Assembly (NCBI RefSeq): GCF_900113865.1
Contig: NZ_FOQY01000006.1
Coordinates: 62,001 to 126,000 of the forward strand
DNA from: Streptosporangium canum
GTDB lineage: Bacteria > Actinomycetota > Actinomycetes > Streptosporangiales > Streptosporangiaceae
DNA length: 64,000 bases
Reading direction: 5' to 3'
Shown here: piece by piece, positions 25,464 to 33,786 of the stretch
How positions within the stretch are numbered: position 1 is the first letter of the stretch
Layout of the letters: every line of letters begins with the position of its first letter
The notes under the pieces: generated by a model
Databases searched by the model: none
Told to the model about the DNA's origin: nothing
Seen by the model: only the letters and a program-made list of their open reading frames with translations
Translations under genes and position numbers: made by a program

Positions 25464-26189
25464 CTACTCTTCCTCCAGCACACGGGTGTGCGCGCCCCGG
25501 TATCCGCAGAGCAGGCCGAGCCGGGGCTGCGTGGTCGGGTTGGGCGGGCTGTAGTGGATCACGGTGCCACTGTGGATGGCGGCTCCGCCCGGCTCCAGCA
25601 CCGCCGTCTTCACGAGTTCCCGCTGGCTGTGGATGTCCCAGCCGGTCACGATGAGGCCGAACGGCGCCGGCTCGTGCGGGACCAGGCCCTGCTTGTGGGT
25701 GCCGTTCCAGTATTCCAGCGCACCGTTCTGCTCGGTCGCCGGGTCGATGGCGATCCACAGGTGCACCATGTCGATCGGCTCGATCGGCAGGAAGATGGCA
25801 TCCTGATGCGGGACCGCGGACGAGCCGACTTCGGCGTACTTGTTGAAGGTCTCCACCACGTACAGTTCAGGCTCGTAGCCGGCCACACCGGCCACCAGGG
25901 CCTTCAGATCGGCCCGGTTGCCGAACTTGCGGAACCAGGGGTCCACCTGATCCATGAAGTAGCAGCTACGGATGGCCTCGCCGTCCTCCTCGTACCGGAC
26001 GGTCTTGTCGATGACCGACTGGGGAAGCGCCGGAATGACCTGCTTAATGTACCGGTCGATCTGCGATCGGCACTCCTGGACCTCGTCGCCGCTGAGGATC
26101 TGACCGACCACCACCGACCCGTCACGATCGTATTCATCGTGCAGTTCGACAATTCTTTCGCGGCTGAACGGAAGCAAGCCGGTAGACAA
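25464..26189 (-). CDS. Phytanoyl-CoA dioxygenase (PhyH) family Fe/2OG oxygenase
   Basis: This 241-residue non-heme iron, 2-oxoglutarate-dependent oxygenase retains all expected ligands: the H-x-D motif in SAVPHQDAIF (H128, D130), the distal histidine in SGTVIHYSPPN (H212) and the 2OG-binding arginine in TQPRLGL (R223). PhyH-type enzymes hydroxylate unactivated carbons, often beta positions of amino acids or acyl chains in natural-product pathways. It heads the leftward seven-gene operon. The start is a TTG at 26189 with a strong AGGAG box six to ten bases upstream (26195-26200 on the opposite strand); no ATG or GTG gives a comparable N-terminus. Substrate unknown. Confidence 0.88.
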   Translation of the reverse strand: MSTGLLPFSRERIVELHDEYDRDGSVVVGQILSGDEVQECRSQIDRYIKQVIPALPQSVIDKTVRYEEDGEAIRSCYFMDQVDPWFRKFGNRADLKALVAGVAGYEPELYVVETFNKYAEVGSSAVPHQDAIFLPIEPIDMVHLWIAIDPATEQNGALEYWNGTHKQGLVPHEPAPFGLIVTGWDIHSQRELVKTAVLEPGGAAIHSGTVIHYSPPNPTTQPRLGLLCGYRGAHTRVLEEE

Positions 26190-26701
26190 AGGTTGCTCCT
26201 TCTGATCTCGGTTATTCCACGATTGAAACGGTTTCAGCGAACAGCAGAGACGCGTCGGGCCGAAACGGGTTCCGCATCAGCCGCCGCAACTATGGTGACG
26301 TCACGAGAAGGCGCGCAACACCGATCAGGGTTAGTCCGGCCCCGCTCAAATCGAGAAATGACCATGAGAAAACAGCCTTGCCTCCTCGGCTCTCCCCGTC
26401 GTCGTCCCAGGCGCGTGTGCCGTGCTCCCCGGCTCAGGGCCAATCGGGCCCGACAGCTTCGGCGCCGACGTTATCAGTACATCCCCAATGCTCGTCCAGC
26501 ACGGATCCAGTTTTTCTTCCGCGCGCGACCATCCAGTCAAGACGAAGTCGCAGGTCGTGCGCCATATTGAAGTTCATAATGGCAAGGGCCTGCCACATGT
26601 GCGCCGGGCTCGATGCGCTTCGCGAGAGTCTTGCAATCACACTCCCGTGCGTGTAGTAATGATGATCAGGGAGCTGCGCCTGATGAAACGGGGGAAATTT
26701 C
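26190..26701. promoter_or_regulatory. Divergent control region with operator-like palindromes
   Basis: This 512-bp gap separates the two large divergent operons and I see no credible gene in it; the reading frames here lack codon bias and ribosome-binding sites. It contains a perfect palindrome TGAAAC-G-GTTTCA (26224-26236), a related imperfect copy CGAAACGGGTTCCG (26261-26274) about 37 bp away, and a perfect 10-bp palindrome GTGACGTCAC (26295-26304). The first resembles LacI/GntR-class operators and sits 35 bp from the PhyH start. The right half is less GC-rich and has the rightward Shine-Dalgarno GGGGGAAA just before 26702. Confidence 0.6.
26224..26236. promoter_or_regulatory. Candidate operator palindrome
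   Basis: The perfect inverted repeat TGAAAC-G-GTTTCA has six-base arms around a single central G. It lies close upstream of the PhyH operon start, where a repressor would block the leftward promoter. A degenerate second copy lies at 26261-26274. The cognate regulator is not in the window. Confidence 0.5.
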
Positions 26702-28084
26702 ATGCGGCTTGACGCTATGCCGTCTCGGATTCTTCTCCCGCAGGCGACATCGGCGCCATTGTCGATCACCGATCTTCACCCGGCATTGTCCGAGCCGGTT
26801 CTTTCCTCAATGGACTTCTTGAACGAGGTGACCTCCCGATATCCGGAGGCCGTTTCATTCGCTCCGGGCCGCCCGCACGAACAGTTCTTCGAGGGCGTGG
26901 ATCCGGGACGGCTGATCCGCCGCTATCAGGACCACCTGCGCGCGACCGGCGCCACCCCTCGGGAGGCGCAGCGCCGGGTCCTGCAGTACGGCGCTGCGGC
27001 TGGGATCATCAACGACCTGCTGGCCCGGGCGCTCGGCCGGGAACAGGGCCTCGAGGTGATCGGTGAGGACCTCGTGGTCACCGTCGGCGCCCAGGAGGGA
27101 ATCTTCCTCTCCCTGCTGGTGCTGTCCGGTCCCGAGCGCGGTCCGGTGCTGGTCACCGACCCCTGCTACGTCGGCGCCTCGGGTGCGGCCCGCCTGCTCG
27201 GCCTCGACCTGGTGGCCGTGGCCGCCCACGAGGGCGCCTCGGCGCCGCGAGCGGACGCGTTACGCGAGGTCGTCGCCGGGTTGCGGCGGGACGGCCGCCC
27301 GCCGCGGGTGCTCTACACGATCCCTGACTTCGCCAACCCGGGCGGCTACACGATGACCGTCGGTGAGCGGCGCGAGCTGATCGCGGCCGCCGGCGAGCTC
27401 GGCCTGCTGATCATCGAGGACAGTCCGTACGTCTTCACCGCGCCCCGCGACGAGCGCGTGCCCACCCTCAAGGCGCTGGACGACCCGGCCGACCCACGGG
27501 TGATCCACATCGGCACGTTCGCCAAGACCGGCCTGCCCGGCGCGCGGGTCGGTTACGTGGTCGCCGACCAGCGGGTCACCGGCCCGGCCGGTGAGAGCAC
27601 GCTGGCCGCGCAAATCGCCACCGCCAAGAGCATGGTCACACTCAACACCTCGCCCATCGGCCAGGCCGTCGTCGGCGGCCTGCTGCTGGAGCTGGAGGAA
27701 CAGGACAGGCTGCCGGGCGAGGACCGCGGCGCGTTCTATCGGGCCTCCCTCGCCCACCTGCTGTCCGCCCTCGACGCCCAGCTCGGGCAGCACCCGCGGC
27801 TGCGTGACCGGGTGCGGTGGAACCGCCCGGACGGTGGCTTCTTCGTGGTCGTCACCTGTGACTTCCCGGTGCCCGAGGAGCTGCTGGAGGTTTCCGGCCG
27901 CGATTTCGGCGTGCTCTGGACCCCGATGAGCCACTTCAGCCTGGACGACGACCCGACCGTACGCCGGCGGCTGCGCCTGGCCTGCAGCTACCTCTCCGAG
28001 CAGCAGATCGACATCGGCGTCGAACGGCTCGCACGGTTCCTCGCCTGGGCTGCCGCGGGCGCGCAGGGGACCGCCGATGTCTGA
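26702..28084 (+). CDS. HpgT-like (arylglycine-type) PLP aminotransferase
   Basis: This 460-residue fold-type I aminotransferase resembles the HpgT/Pgat group, which transaminates arylglyoxylates to hydroxyphenylglycine, dihydroxyphenylglycine or phenylglycine in peptide antibiotic pathways. Signatures: MDFLNEVTSRYPEAVSFAPG near residue 40, VTVGAQEGIFL, IPDFANPGGYTM, EDSPYVF, and the PLP lysine in IGTFAKTGLPGARVGYVV. The C-terminal GVLWTPMSHFS is also typical of the group. It heads the rightward operon; its stop overlaps the NRPS start by 8 bp. No HmaS, Hmo or DpgA-D genes for making the glyoxylate are in this window, so the keto acid may come from elsewhere or be different. A general 2-aminoadipate/MocR-type aminotransferase is the alternative. 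Confidence 0.78.
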   Translation: MRLDAMPSRILLPQATSAPLSITDLHPALSEPVLSSMDFLNEVTSRYPEAVSFAPGRPHEQFFEGVDPGRLIRRYQDHLRATGATPREAQRRVLQYGAAAGIINDLLARALGREQGLEVIGEDLVVTVGAQEGIFLSLLVLSGPERGPVLVTDPCYVGASGAARLLGLDLVAVAAHEGASAPRADALREVVAGLRRDGRPPRVLYTIPDFANPGGYTMTVGERRELIAAAGELGLLIIEDSPYVFTAPRDERVPTLKALDDPADPRVIHIGTFAKTGLPGARVGYVVADQRVTGPAGESTLAAQIATAKSMVTLNTSPIGQAVVGGLLLELEEQDRLPGEDRGAFYRASLAHLLSALDAQLGQHPRLRDRVRWNRPDGGFFVVVTCDFPVPEELLEVSGRDFGVLWTPMSHFSLDDDPTVRRRLRLACSYLSEQQIDIGVERLARFLAWAAAGAQGTADV

Positions 28085-31000
28085 GGAGTTTCCGCTCTCC
28101 TATCAGCAGGAGGGCCTGTGGCTGATCGATCAGTCGGCGCCGGAGGCCGCGGTCTTCAACTCGGTGGCGACCTACCGGGTGCGCGGCCCGCTCGACGTCG
28201 CCCGCCTCGATGCCGCGCTGACCGGCATCGTGGCTCGGCATGAGAGCCTGCGCACTGCGGTGACCGCCGTGGACGGCGTGCCCCGCGGTCGGCTCCTCGA
28301 CCCCGCACCGGTGACCGCCGAGGTCATCGACGCCACCGGCATGACCGAGGCAGAGGCGTCGGCGGCGCTCGCCCGGGCCGGCGCGCGGCCGTTCGACCTC
28401 GGGCGCGACGTGCTGCTGCGGGCCGCCGTCGTCCGGCTCGCGCCCGCGGATCACCTACTGCACCTGTGCGCGCACCACATCGCCTGCGATGGTCGCTCGC
28501 TCGCGGTGATCCGCGGGGAACTACGCGACGCGTACGCCGGCCTGGCCGACACAGGCGGCGAGGTCGACGCCATCGCACGCGAACACACCGCCGTTCAGCG
28601 CCGGAGCTTTCCGCAGGGTTCGAACTCGGCGGCCGTCCGTGAGATCGTCGAGGACCTGGCCGACCTGCCGGTGGAACCGGCCATCACCGCCGACCGCCCC
28701 CGGCCGCGCGTGTCCACCTTCGCGGCCGACTTCGTGGCCGTCGACCTCGACGAGCCGCTGTGGAAGGCAGTGCGAGCGCTGGCCGCCGAGGAGCGATGCG
28801 CACCGTTCAGCATTCTGCACGCCGTGTTCGCCGCGCTCTCCTCCGTCCACGGTGCACGATCGGACGTCGCGATCGGCACAGCGACGCTCAATCGGCGCCG
28901 CCGGGAGGCCGACGCGGTCGGGCTGTTCGTGAACCTCGCGGTGCTGCGGGTGTCCGTCGCGCGGGCCGAGCCGTTCCGCGACCTGGTGGAGGCGGCCCGC
29001 GGCGCGCTGCTCGACGCGCTGGAGGCCCAGCACGTGCCGTTCGAGCTGATCACCGCCGAACTGGGCCGCCGGGTGGCGCTCAGCGACGCGCAGCCGTTCC
29101 AGATCGTGCTGCAGACGCTCGACGACACCGAGCCTGAGCTCGAACTGACCGGCCTCGAGGTCGAGCCGGTCGACACCGGCGCTCACTTGCCGCTGCATTT
29201 CGACCTCGGCCCGACTCTGCTGATCAACGGCGACACCGCCACCCTGCGCCTCGCGTACCGCACCGAGCTGTTCGACCGCGCGACGATCGAGAAGATCGGC
29301 CGGACCGTACGCGCGGTGCTGGAGGCCGCCGTCCAGGATCCGGGCACGCCGATCCGCGACTTGCCCTGGGTCTCGGCGGAGGAGCGGGAGCTGCTCGACG
29401 TGTGGAACGCCACCGAGCGGCCGCTGCCCGACGTGCCCAGCGTCGCCGACCTGGTACTGAGGCGCTGCCGGGAGCGGCCCGACGCGCCTGCGTTCGTGCA
29501 GGACGACATCACCATCACGTACGGCGAGCTCTGTGAACGGGCCGCCGCGGTGGCGGGAACGCTGGCCGCCGTGGGTACCGTACCCGACGAGGTGGTCGGC
29601 GTGCTCGCCCCGCGCGGCGCGGACCTGGCGGCCGTGCAGCTGGGCATCTGGCTGGCCGGCGGCGGCTACCTGGTGCTCAACCCCCGCGACCCCGGCCCCC
29701 GTATGCGGTTCCAGGCCGAGGAGGCCGGTGTACGGTTCCTGTTGGCCGCGCCCGAGCTGGCCGGCCGTGCCGCGGAGCTGCCGGTCACCACGATCCCGCT
29801 GGACGACCTGCCTACTGCTGCTGGAGAGGCCAGGGCCCGGAAGCGGGACGGCATCGCGTACGTCGTCTACACTTCGGGTTCCACCGGCCGGCCCAAGGGC
29901 GTCGTCATCGAGCACCGCGGCGTGCTCAACCTCGTCGCTTGGCACGAGCGGATGTTCAGCACCTGTGCCTCCGACATCGCCACGGTCTCGTCCATCCCTT
30001 CGTTCGATGCCTGGACCCTTGAGGTCTGGCCGATGCTGGCGGCCGGCGCCACCCTGTTGATGGTCGGCGACGTCGTCCCGGTCGGCGCCGAACTGCAGGA
30101 GTGGCTGCTGCACGAGGGCGTCACGCTGACCCACTTCACCACGCCGGTCGCCGAAACGCTGTTCGAGCTCCCCTGGCCCGAGGGAACGCGGCTGCGCACC
30201 ATGCTGACAGGCAGTGAACGCCTGCGCCCGCGGGACTGGAGCCGCTTGCCGTTCGACGTGTGGAACGGCTATGGCCCCACCGAGTCGACGGTGATCTGCT
30301 CCTCCGGCCCGGTGCCCCGCGACCTATCGGCTGAGGCGTTCCCGCTGGTCGGGCGCCCGCTCGACAACACCTTCATCGAGATCGTCGCCGAGGACGGCCG
30401 GTGCGCGCCGGTCGGCGTGCCTGGCGAGGTGTACGTCGCCGGCGCCGGCCTGGCCCGCCGCTACCTCGGCGATCCGGCGCTGACCACTGAGCTGTTCGTC
30501 GAGAGGCCTGACCATCGCGGCCGCATGAGGCGGTTCTACCGCAGCGGTGACATCGCTAGGTGGCGGCCCACCGGCGAGATCGAGTTCATCGGCCGGCACG
30601 ACGACCAGGTCAAGATCCGGGGTTTCCGGATCGAGCCGAAGGAGGTCGAGGCCGTCCTCAGCCGGCATGCCGCGGTGGCCCGTCCGGTGGTGACCGTCCA
30701 GACCGGACCGTCCGGTGAGAGGCGCCTGATGGCCTATGCGCTTCTGCGGTCCGGGCACGAAGCCGCCGAGGCGGAGCTGCGGGCGCATCTGGCCGACCGG
30801 CTACCGGAATACATGGTGCCGCCGCGGGTAATGGTCGTGGACAGCCTGCCGCTACTGGCCAACGGCAAGATCGACCGCGCCCGCCTGCTGGAGCCGGCCG
30901 TCACCGAGTCGGCCGGGCGGCCCGCCGCCTCACCGGCCGAGGACCTCATGTGCGGCATCTTCGCCGAGGTGCTGGACATGCCCGAGGTACGGCCCGACGA

Positions 31001-31880
31001 CAATTTCTTCGAGCTCGGCGGCCACTCGCTGCTGGCCGGCCGACTGACCAGTCGGATCCGGCTCGCCTTCGGCGGCGACGTCACCCTGCTGAGCCTGTTC
31101 CAGGCACCCACCCCGGCCGGCATGGTGGCCCGGCTGACCACCGCCGACGATCTCCCGTTCGCTCCGGTACTGACCCTGCGCTCCACCGGCGACCGGGAAC
31201 CGGTCGTCTGCGTCCACCCCGGCGCCGGGGTGGCCTGGTCCTACACTTCCCTGCTCCGGCAGGTGCCGCAACGCCGTCCGGTATACGCCCTGCAGTCGCT
31301 CGGGCTGCGACCCGGCGATACACCGGCGCCGAGCCTGACCGACATGGTCGCCGACTACACCGATCGGATCCGGACGCTCAGCCCCGACCGGCCCTGCCAC
31401 CTGGTCGGCTGGTCATTCGGTGGCGTCCTGGCCTACCTCGTGGCGCAGGCACTGCCCATCGCCTCGCTCACCCTGCTGGACGTGTATCCGCCGACCGGCT
31501 CGCCGCTGCAGCCGGACGACGCGGCCGGTCACGAGCGGGACTGGCTCGCGGTGATCATGAATTCACTCGGGCTCGATTCCGTGCAGGCGTCGCCGTTCGC
31601 GGCCCTCGACGAGGAGCAGCTCGGCCGGTTGGCCCGGGTGGCGCGCAATAACGCGCGGATGATGGCTACGTTCCGTCCCGAGCCGTACGCCGGTGACGTG
31701 CTCCTCGTGCGAGCCGCGCCGGACGACGCGGAACGGGAGAGGCGTACGGACGCCTGGCGCGACTTGGTCGGCGGCCGCCTCACGGTCGTCGACGCGCCCG
31801 CCGACCACGGGCACCTGCTGCAGAGCGAAGGCATCGCCGCGTACAGGCCCGCGCTCGCCGAGACATGGAGGGTGACGTGA
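28077..31880 (+). CDS. Terminal NRPS: C-A-PCP-TE
   Basis: This 1,267-residue protein ends the peptide assembly line. The C domain (1-440) carries CAHHIACDGRS near 133. The A domain (about 455-930) carries YTSGSTGRPKGV near 597, WNGYGPTESTVI, RSGDIARW and the ANGKIDR lysine. The PCP carries FFELGGHSLLAG near 980. The thioesterase (about 1045-1267) shows VGWSFGG near 1111 (serine), LLDVYPP (aspartate) and ADHGHLL (histidine). By eye the A-domain pocket reads about D-A-L-H-L-G-G-V-I-K, whose D-A/I-x-H-L-G part resembles published arylglycine (Hpg/Dpg) codes. That agrees with the HpgT-like gene immediately upstream. TE-catalysed hydrolysis or macrocyclisation cannot be distinguished from sequence. 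GCAGGGG precedes the ATG. Confidence 0.92.
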   Translation: MSEEFPLSYQQEGLWLIDQSAPEAAVFNSVATYRVRGPLDVARLDAALTGIVARHESLRTAVTAVDGVPRGRLLDPAPVTAEVIDATGMTEAEASAALARAGARPFDLGRDVLLRAAVVRLAPADHLLHLCAHHIACDGRSLAVIRGELRDAYAGLADTGGEVDAIAREHTAVQRRSFPQGSNSAAVREIVEDLADLPVEPAITADRPRPRVSTFAADFVAVDLDEPLWKAVRALAAEERCAPFSILHAVFAALSSVHGARSDVAIGTATLNRRRREADAVGLFVNLAVLRVSVARAEPFRDLVEAARGALLDALEAQHVPFELITAELGRRVALSDAQPFQIVLQTLDDTEPELELTGLEVEPVDTGAHLPLHFDLGPTLLINGDTATLRLAYRTELFDRATIEKIGRTVRAVLEAAVQDPGTPIRDLPWVSAEERELLDVWNATERPLPDVPSVADLVLRRCRERPDAPAFVQDDITITYGELCERAAAVAGTLAAVGTVPDEVVGVLAPRGADLAAVQLGIWLAGGGYLVLNPRDPGPRMRFQAEEAGVRFLLAAPELAGRAAELPVTTIPLDDLPTAAGEARARKRDGIAYVVYTSGSTGRPKGVVIEHRGVLNLVAWHERMFSTCASDIATVSSIPSFDAWTLEVWPMLAAGATLLMVGDVVPVGAELQEWLLHEGVTLTHFTTPVAETLFELPWPEGTRLRTMLTGSERLRPRDWSRLPFDVWNGYGPTESTVICSSGPVPRDLSAEAFPLVGRPLDNTFIEIVAEDGRCAPVGVPGEVYVAGAGLARRYLGDPALTTELFVERPDHRGRMRRFYRSGDIARWRPTGEIEFIGRHDDQVKIRGFRIEPKEVEAVLSRHAAVARPVVTVQTGPSGERRLMAYALLRSGHEAAEAELRAHLADRLPEYMVPPRVMVVDSLPLLANGKIDRARLLEPAVTESAGRPAASPAEDLMCGIFAEVLDMPEVRPDDNFFELGGHSLLAGRLTSRIRLAFGGDVTLLSLFQAPTPAGMVARLTTADDLPFAPVLTLRSTGDREPVVCVHPGAGVAWSYTSLLRQVPQRRPVYALQSLGLRPGDTPAPSLTDMVADYTDRIRTLSPDRPCHLVGWSFGGVLAYLVAQALPIASLTLLDVYPPTGSPLQPDDAAGHERDWLAVIMNSLGLDSVQASPFAALDEEQLGRLARVARNNARMMATFRPEPYAGDVLLVRAAPDDAERERRTDAWRDLVGGRLTVVDAPADHGHLLQSEGIAAYRPALAETWRVT

Positions 31881-32716
31881 ACTCGATCGGGGACGTGCCG
31901 GGCTTGGCCGGCCGGCGGGTCGTGGTGCTGGCCGGGTCACGTGGCATCGGCCGGGCCGTGGTGGAACTGTTCGCCGCGGCCGAAGCCCGGGTGGTGGCGG
32001 TCGCCCGGGGCGAGGCCACCCTCAAGGAACTGGCCGCATCGGACGGTCAAGGGCGGATCGTGCCGCTGGCCGCCGACCTGAGCGAGCCGGGCGCCGCCGA
32101 ACAGGTGGTGAGCCGGGCGGCCGATCTACTTGGCGGTATCGACGTGCTGGTCAACAACGTCGGCGGCTGGAGCGACCGCCCCGGTGCTACCGGTCCACTG
32201 CTCAAGGCCACCCATGACGCCTACACGTCGGTGATGGACCTCAACATCCGGACGACGCTGTTCGCCACGCTTGAGGCGGCTCGGCTGATGATCGCTCAGG
32301 GCACCGGCGGCTCGATCTGCTGCACGGCCTCCATCGATGGGCTCTTCCCGGCGCCGGGCGAGGGCCTTTACGGCGCCGCGAAGGCCGCCGTGGTGAACCT
32401 TGTGGGAACGCTCGCCTATGAATTAGGCCAGCATCGGATCCGGGTGAACGCGGTGGCCCCGGCAATCATCGAGACCGACCTCACCGCCGAATGGCTGACC
32501 GGCGACGACCAACGGGCCGACCGTGCGTCCTTGTACCCGTTGCGAAGATTCGGCCAACCGGACGACGTCGCGAGAACCATTGTTTTCCTCTGTTCTCCGG
32601 CGGCCGATTGGATTTCAGGGGTGACCGTTCCCATAAATGGCGGTCAGCAGGCCACCGGGAACGCTTTCCGCTGGGTCCGCCAGCATAATCCGGTGCCTCC
32701 GGACCGGAAGTTATGA
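31877..32716 (+). CDS. SDR-family oxidoreductase
   Basis: This 279-residue classical short-chain dehydrogenase/reductase has the nucleotide-binding glycine motif in LAGSRGIGRAV, NNVGG, the catalytic serine in CTASIDG and the Y-x-x-x-K pair in GLYGAAKAAV, followed by RVNAVAPAII. It probably reduces or oxidises a hydroxyl or ketone of the product or a precursor using NAD(P)H. The GTG at 31877 has an ideal GGAGGGTGAC leader and overlaps the NRPS stop as GTGA, so it is preferred over the ATG at 31865. The C-terminal extension (QQATGNAFRWVRQHNPVPP) goes beyond the usual SDR end. Confidence 0.88.
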   Translation: MNSIGDVPGLAGRRVVVLAGSRGIGRAVVELFAAAEARVVAVARGEATLKELAASDGQGRIVPLAADLSEPGAAEQVVSRAADLLGGIDVLVNNVGGWSDRPGATGPLLKATHDAYTSVMDLNIRTTLFATLEAARLMIAQGTGGSICCTASIDGLFPAPGEGLYGAAKAAVVNLVGTLAYELGQHRIRVNAVAPAIIETDLTAEWLTGDDQRADRASLYPLRRFGQPDDVARTIVFLCSPAADWISGVTVPINGGQQATGNAFRWVRQHNPVPPDRKL

Positions 32717-32744
32717 CCGCTGCGCCACGTGAGAGGAAAATGGC

Positions 32745-32909
32745 ATGCCCAGCTCGTTCAGTCGCTTCCTTGACGACGAGGAACTCCAGAAGGTCCGCGA
32801 GCTTTACCTGCAGAGTCTCGAGGACGACGGTGAGACGCCCGAGGGTGAGTCCCCAGAGCCCGCGAACACGCCGGCGGCACCCCAGCCGGGAACCTCTGCT
32901 GATCTTTAA
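32745..32909 (+). CDS. Small acidic 54-residue peptide, unknown
   Basis: This short ORF reads [20 protein letters not shown] at its start and ends in a Pro/Glu-rich tail ([26 protein letters not shown]). It has a textbook Shine-Dalgarno (GAGAGGA, 32731-32737) seven bases before the ATG, strong G/C third positions, and lies 28 bp after the SDR as the last gene of the operon. The N-terminal half is predicted to be an amphipathic helix ([20 protein letters not shown]); the C-terminal half is probably disordered. It is not an MbtH protein (no NPEGQ/SLWP motif), not a LysW-type carrier (no zinc cysteines) and has no carrier serine motif. It could be a docking or scaffold peptide, or an acceptor for the Aat-like enzyme; I do not recognise a family. 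Confidence 0.65.
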   Translation: MPSSFSRFLDDEELQKVRELYLQSLEDDGETPEGESPEPANTPAAPQPGTSADL

Positions 32910-32965
32910 TTCGTAATGTTCGGCGATCATGTGAATATGTCGGATTACTGCCGTATAGCCAGGTC

Positions 32966-33315
32966 GTGCGGTATACGCAAGGCGGCGGGCTGACCGCCGT
33001 GCAACGAGCAGAGCGTAAACGGGTACGGCTGCGCGCGGCCGAACTGTTCGCCTGCGGATACACCGATATGCAGGTGGCCAGGGACCTTCGGGTCACCCGG
33101 ATGTCGGCCAACCGGTGGCGCCGGGCCTGGCCTCCAAAGGCCCGGCGTCGCTGCGCGGCTGAGCCAGGCGCAGTTCGCCCGACTGGAGGCGCTGCTACGG
33201 GGCCCCGGCGCGCCGGGCGAGCGAACGGGGACGAAGAGGCGATCGTGGCGTGGAAGACGGAAGTGTGGCCCCTGGTGGAACCACCGCGGCGGACCTCAGT
33301 GCGTGGGTCTGCTTC
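32966..33315 (+). pseudogene. IS630-type transposase fragment, frameshifted
   Basis: The first part ([20 protein letters not shown]) is the N-terminal helix-turn-helix of an IS630-type transposase. The next conserved piece, [15 protein letters not shown], lies in a different frame about 33161-33210. A third, [21 protein letters not shown], is back in the first frame and normally lies much further on, so an internal deletion and frameshifts have occurred. The catalytic DDE part is missing. It marks the right edge of the biosynthetic cluster. Confidence 0.75.
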
Positions 33316-33439
33316 GGATCTGAGTCAAACTCCGGATGCTGTTGGTGATCTTCCTTGTGTCTGGTGTTCCCGTTGGCTTCGTGGTTCTCTAAAGTGACCT
33401 CTCCGCACCGCTCTGTAGTGACTGTATGGAGGTGGACGG

Positions 33440-33661
33440 GTGTCGATGGGCGGGGATATCGGCCGGGTGATCCCGGCGGAGACGGTCCGTGCGGCCTGGG
33501 CGGCTAATCCTTCTGGAACTCCGGCGATGTGGATCCGAGACCGGCTCGCGGGAGTGTTCGGCGAGAAGGACTTCGCTGGCTGGTTTCCCGCTGATGGGCG
33601 GCGTGGATTGTCGCCGGTGGTGTTAGCCTCGATCTTTCATGATCTTCGTGTGGTCGGCTGA
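33440..33661 (+). pseudogene. IS1182-type transposase N-terminal fragment
   Basis: This 73-codon piece reads GRVIPAETVRAAWAANPSG and FGEKDFAGWFP..GRRGLSPV, the start of IS1182-family transposases (VIPxETxxxARAAFP...DFAxLFPxRGxPxxxP). It ends at a stop soon after RRGLSPVVLA, where the left end of the IS1380-type element begins. It is presumably interrupted by that insertion, although a continuation on the far side was not recognised. Confidence 0.68.
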
Positions 33662-33786
33662 GACATTCGGCTGAGGGTTGATTTCGCTTCCTGGTCAGCG
33701 TGGTGGCCCGGCTGTCGCGCCGGGTGGGCGGGGTTCCACGGGCCCGTGGGTGTCCTTTCCTGGTCGGTGGGGTGGCTTGATGCTGG

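Noticed and set aside
26378-26656. Short ORFs in the divergent gap
   Set aside because: No Shine-Dalgarno, poor codon bias and no recognisable motif; the region is better explained as control DNA.
32745-32909. MbtH-like protein at the operon end
   Set aside because: It lacks the NxEGQ, SLWP and DWRP signatures and is too short.
32713-32916. 67-codon rightward ORF overlapping the small acidic peptide
   Set aside because: The other frame (ATG at 32745) has the ribosome-binding site and codon bias; this one is Arg/Ser-rich shadow.
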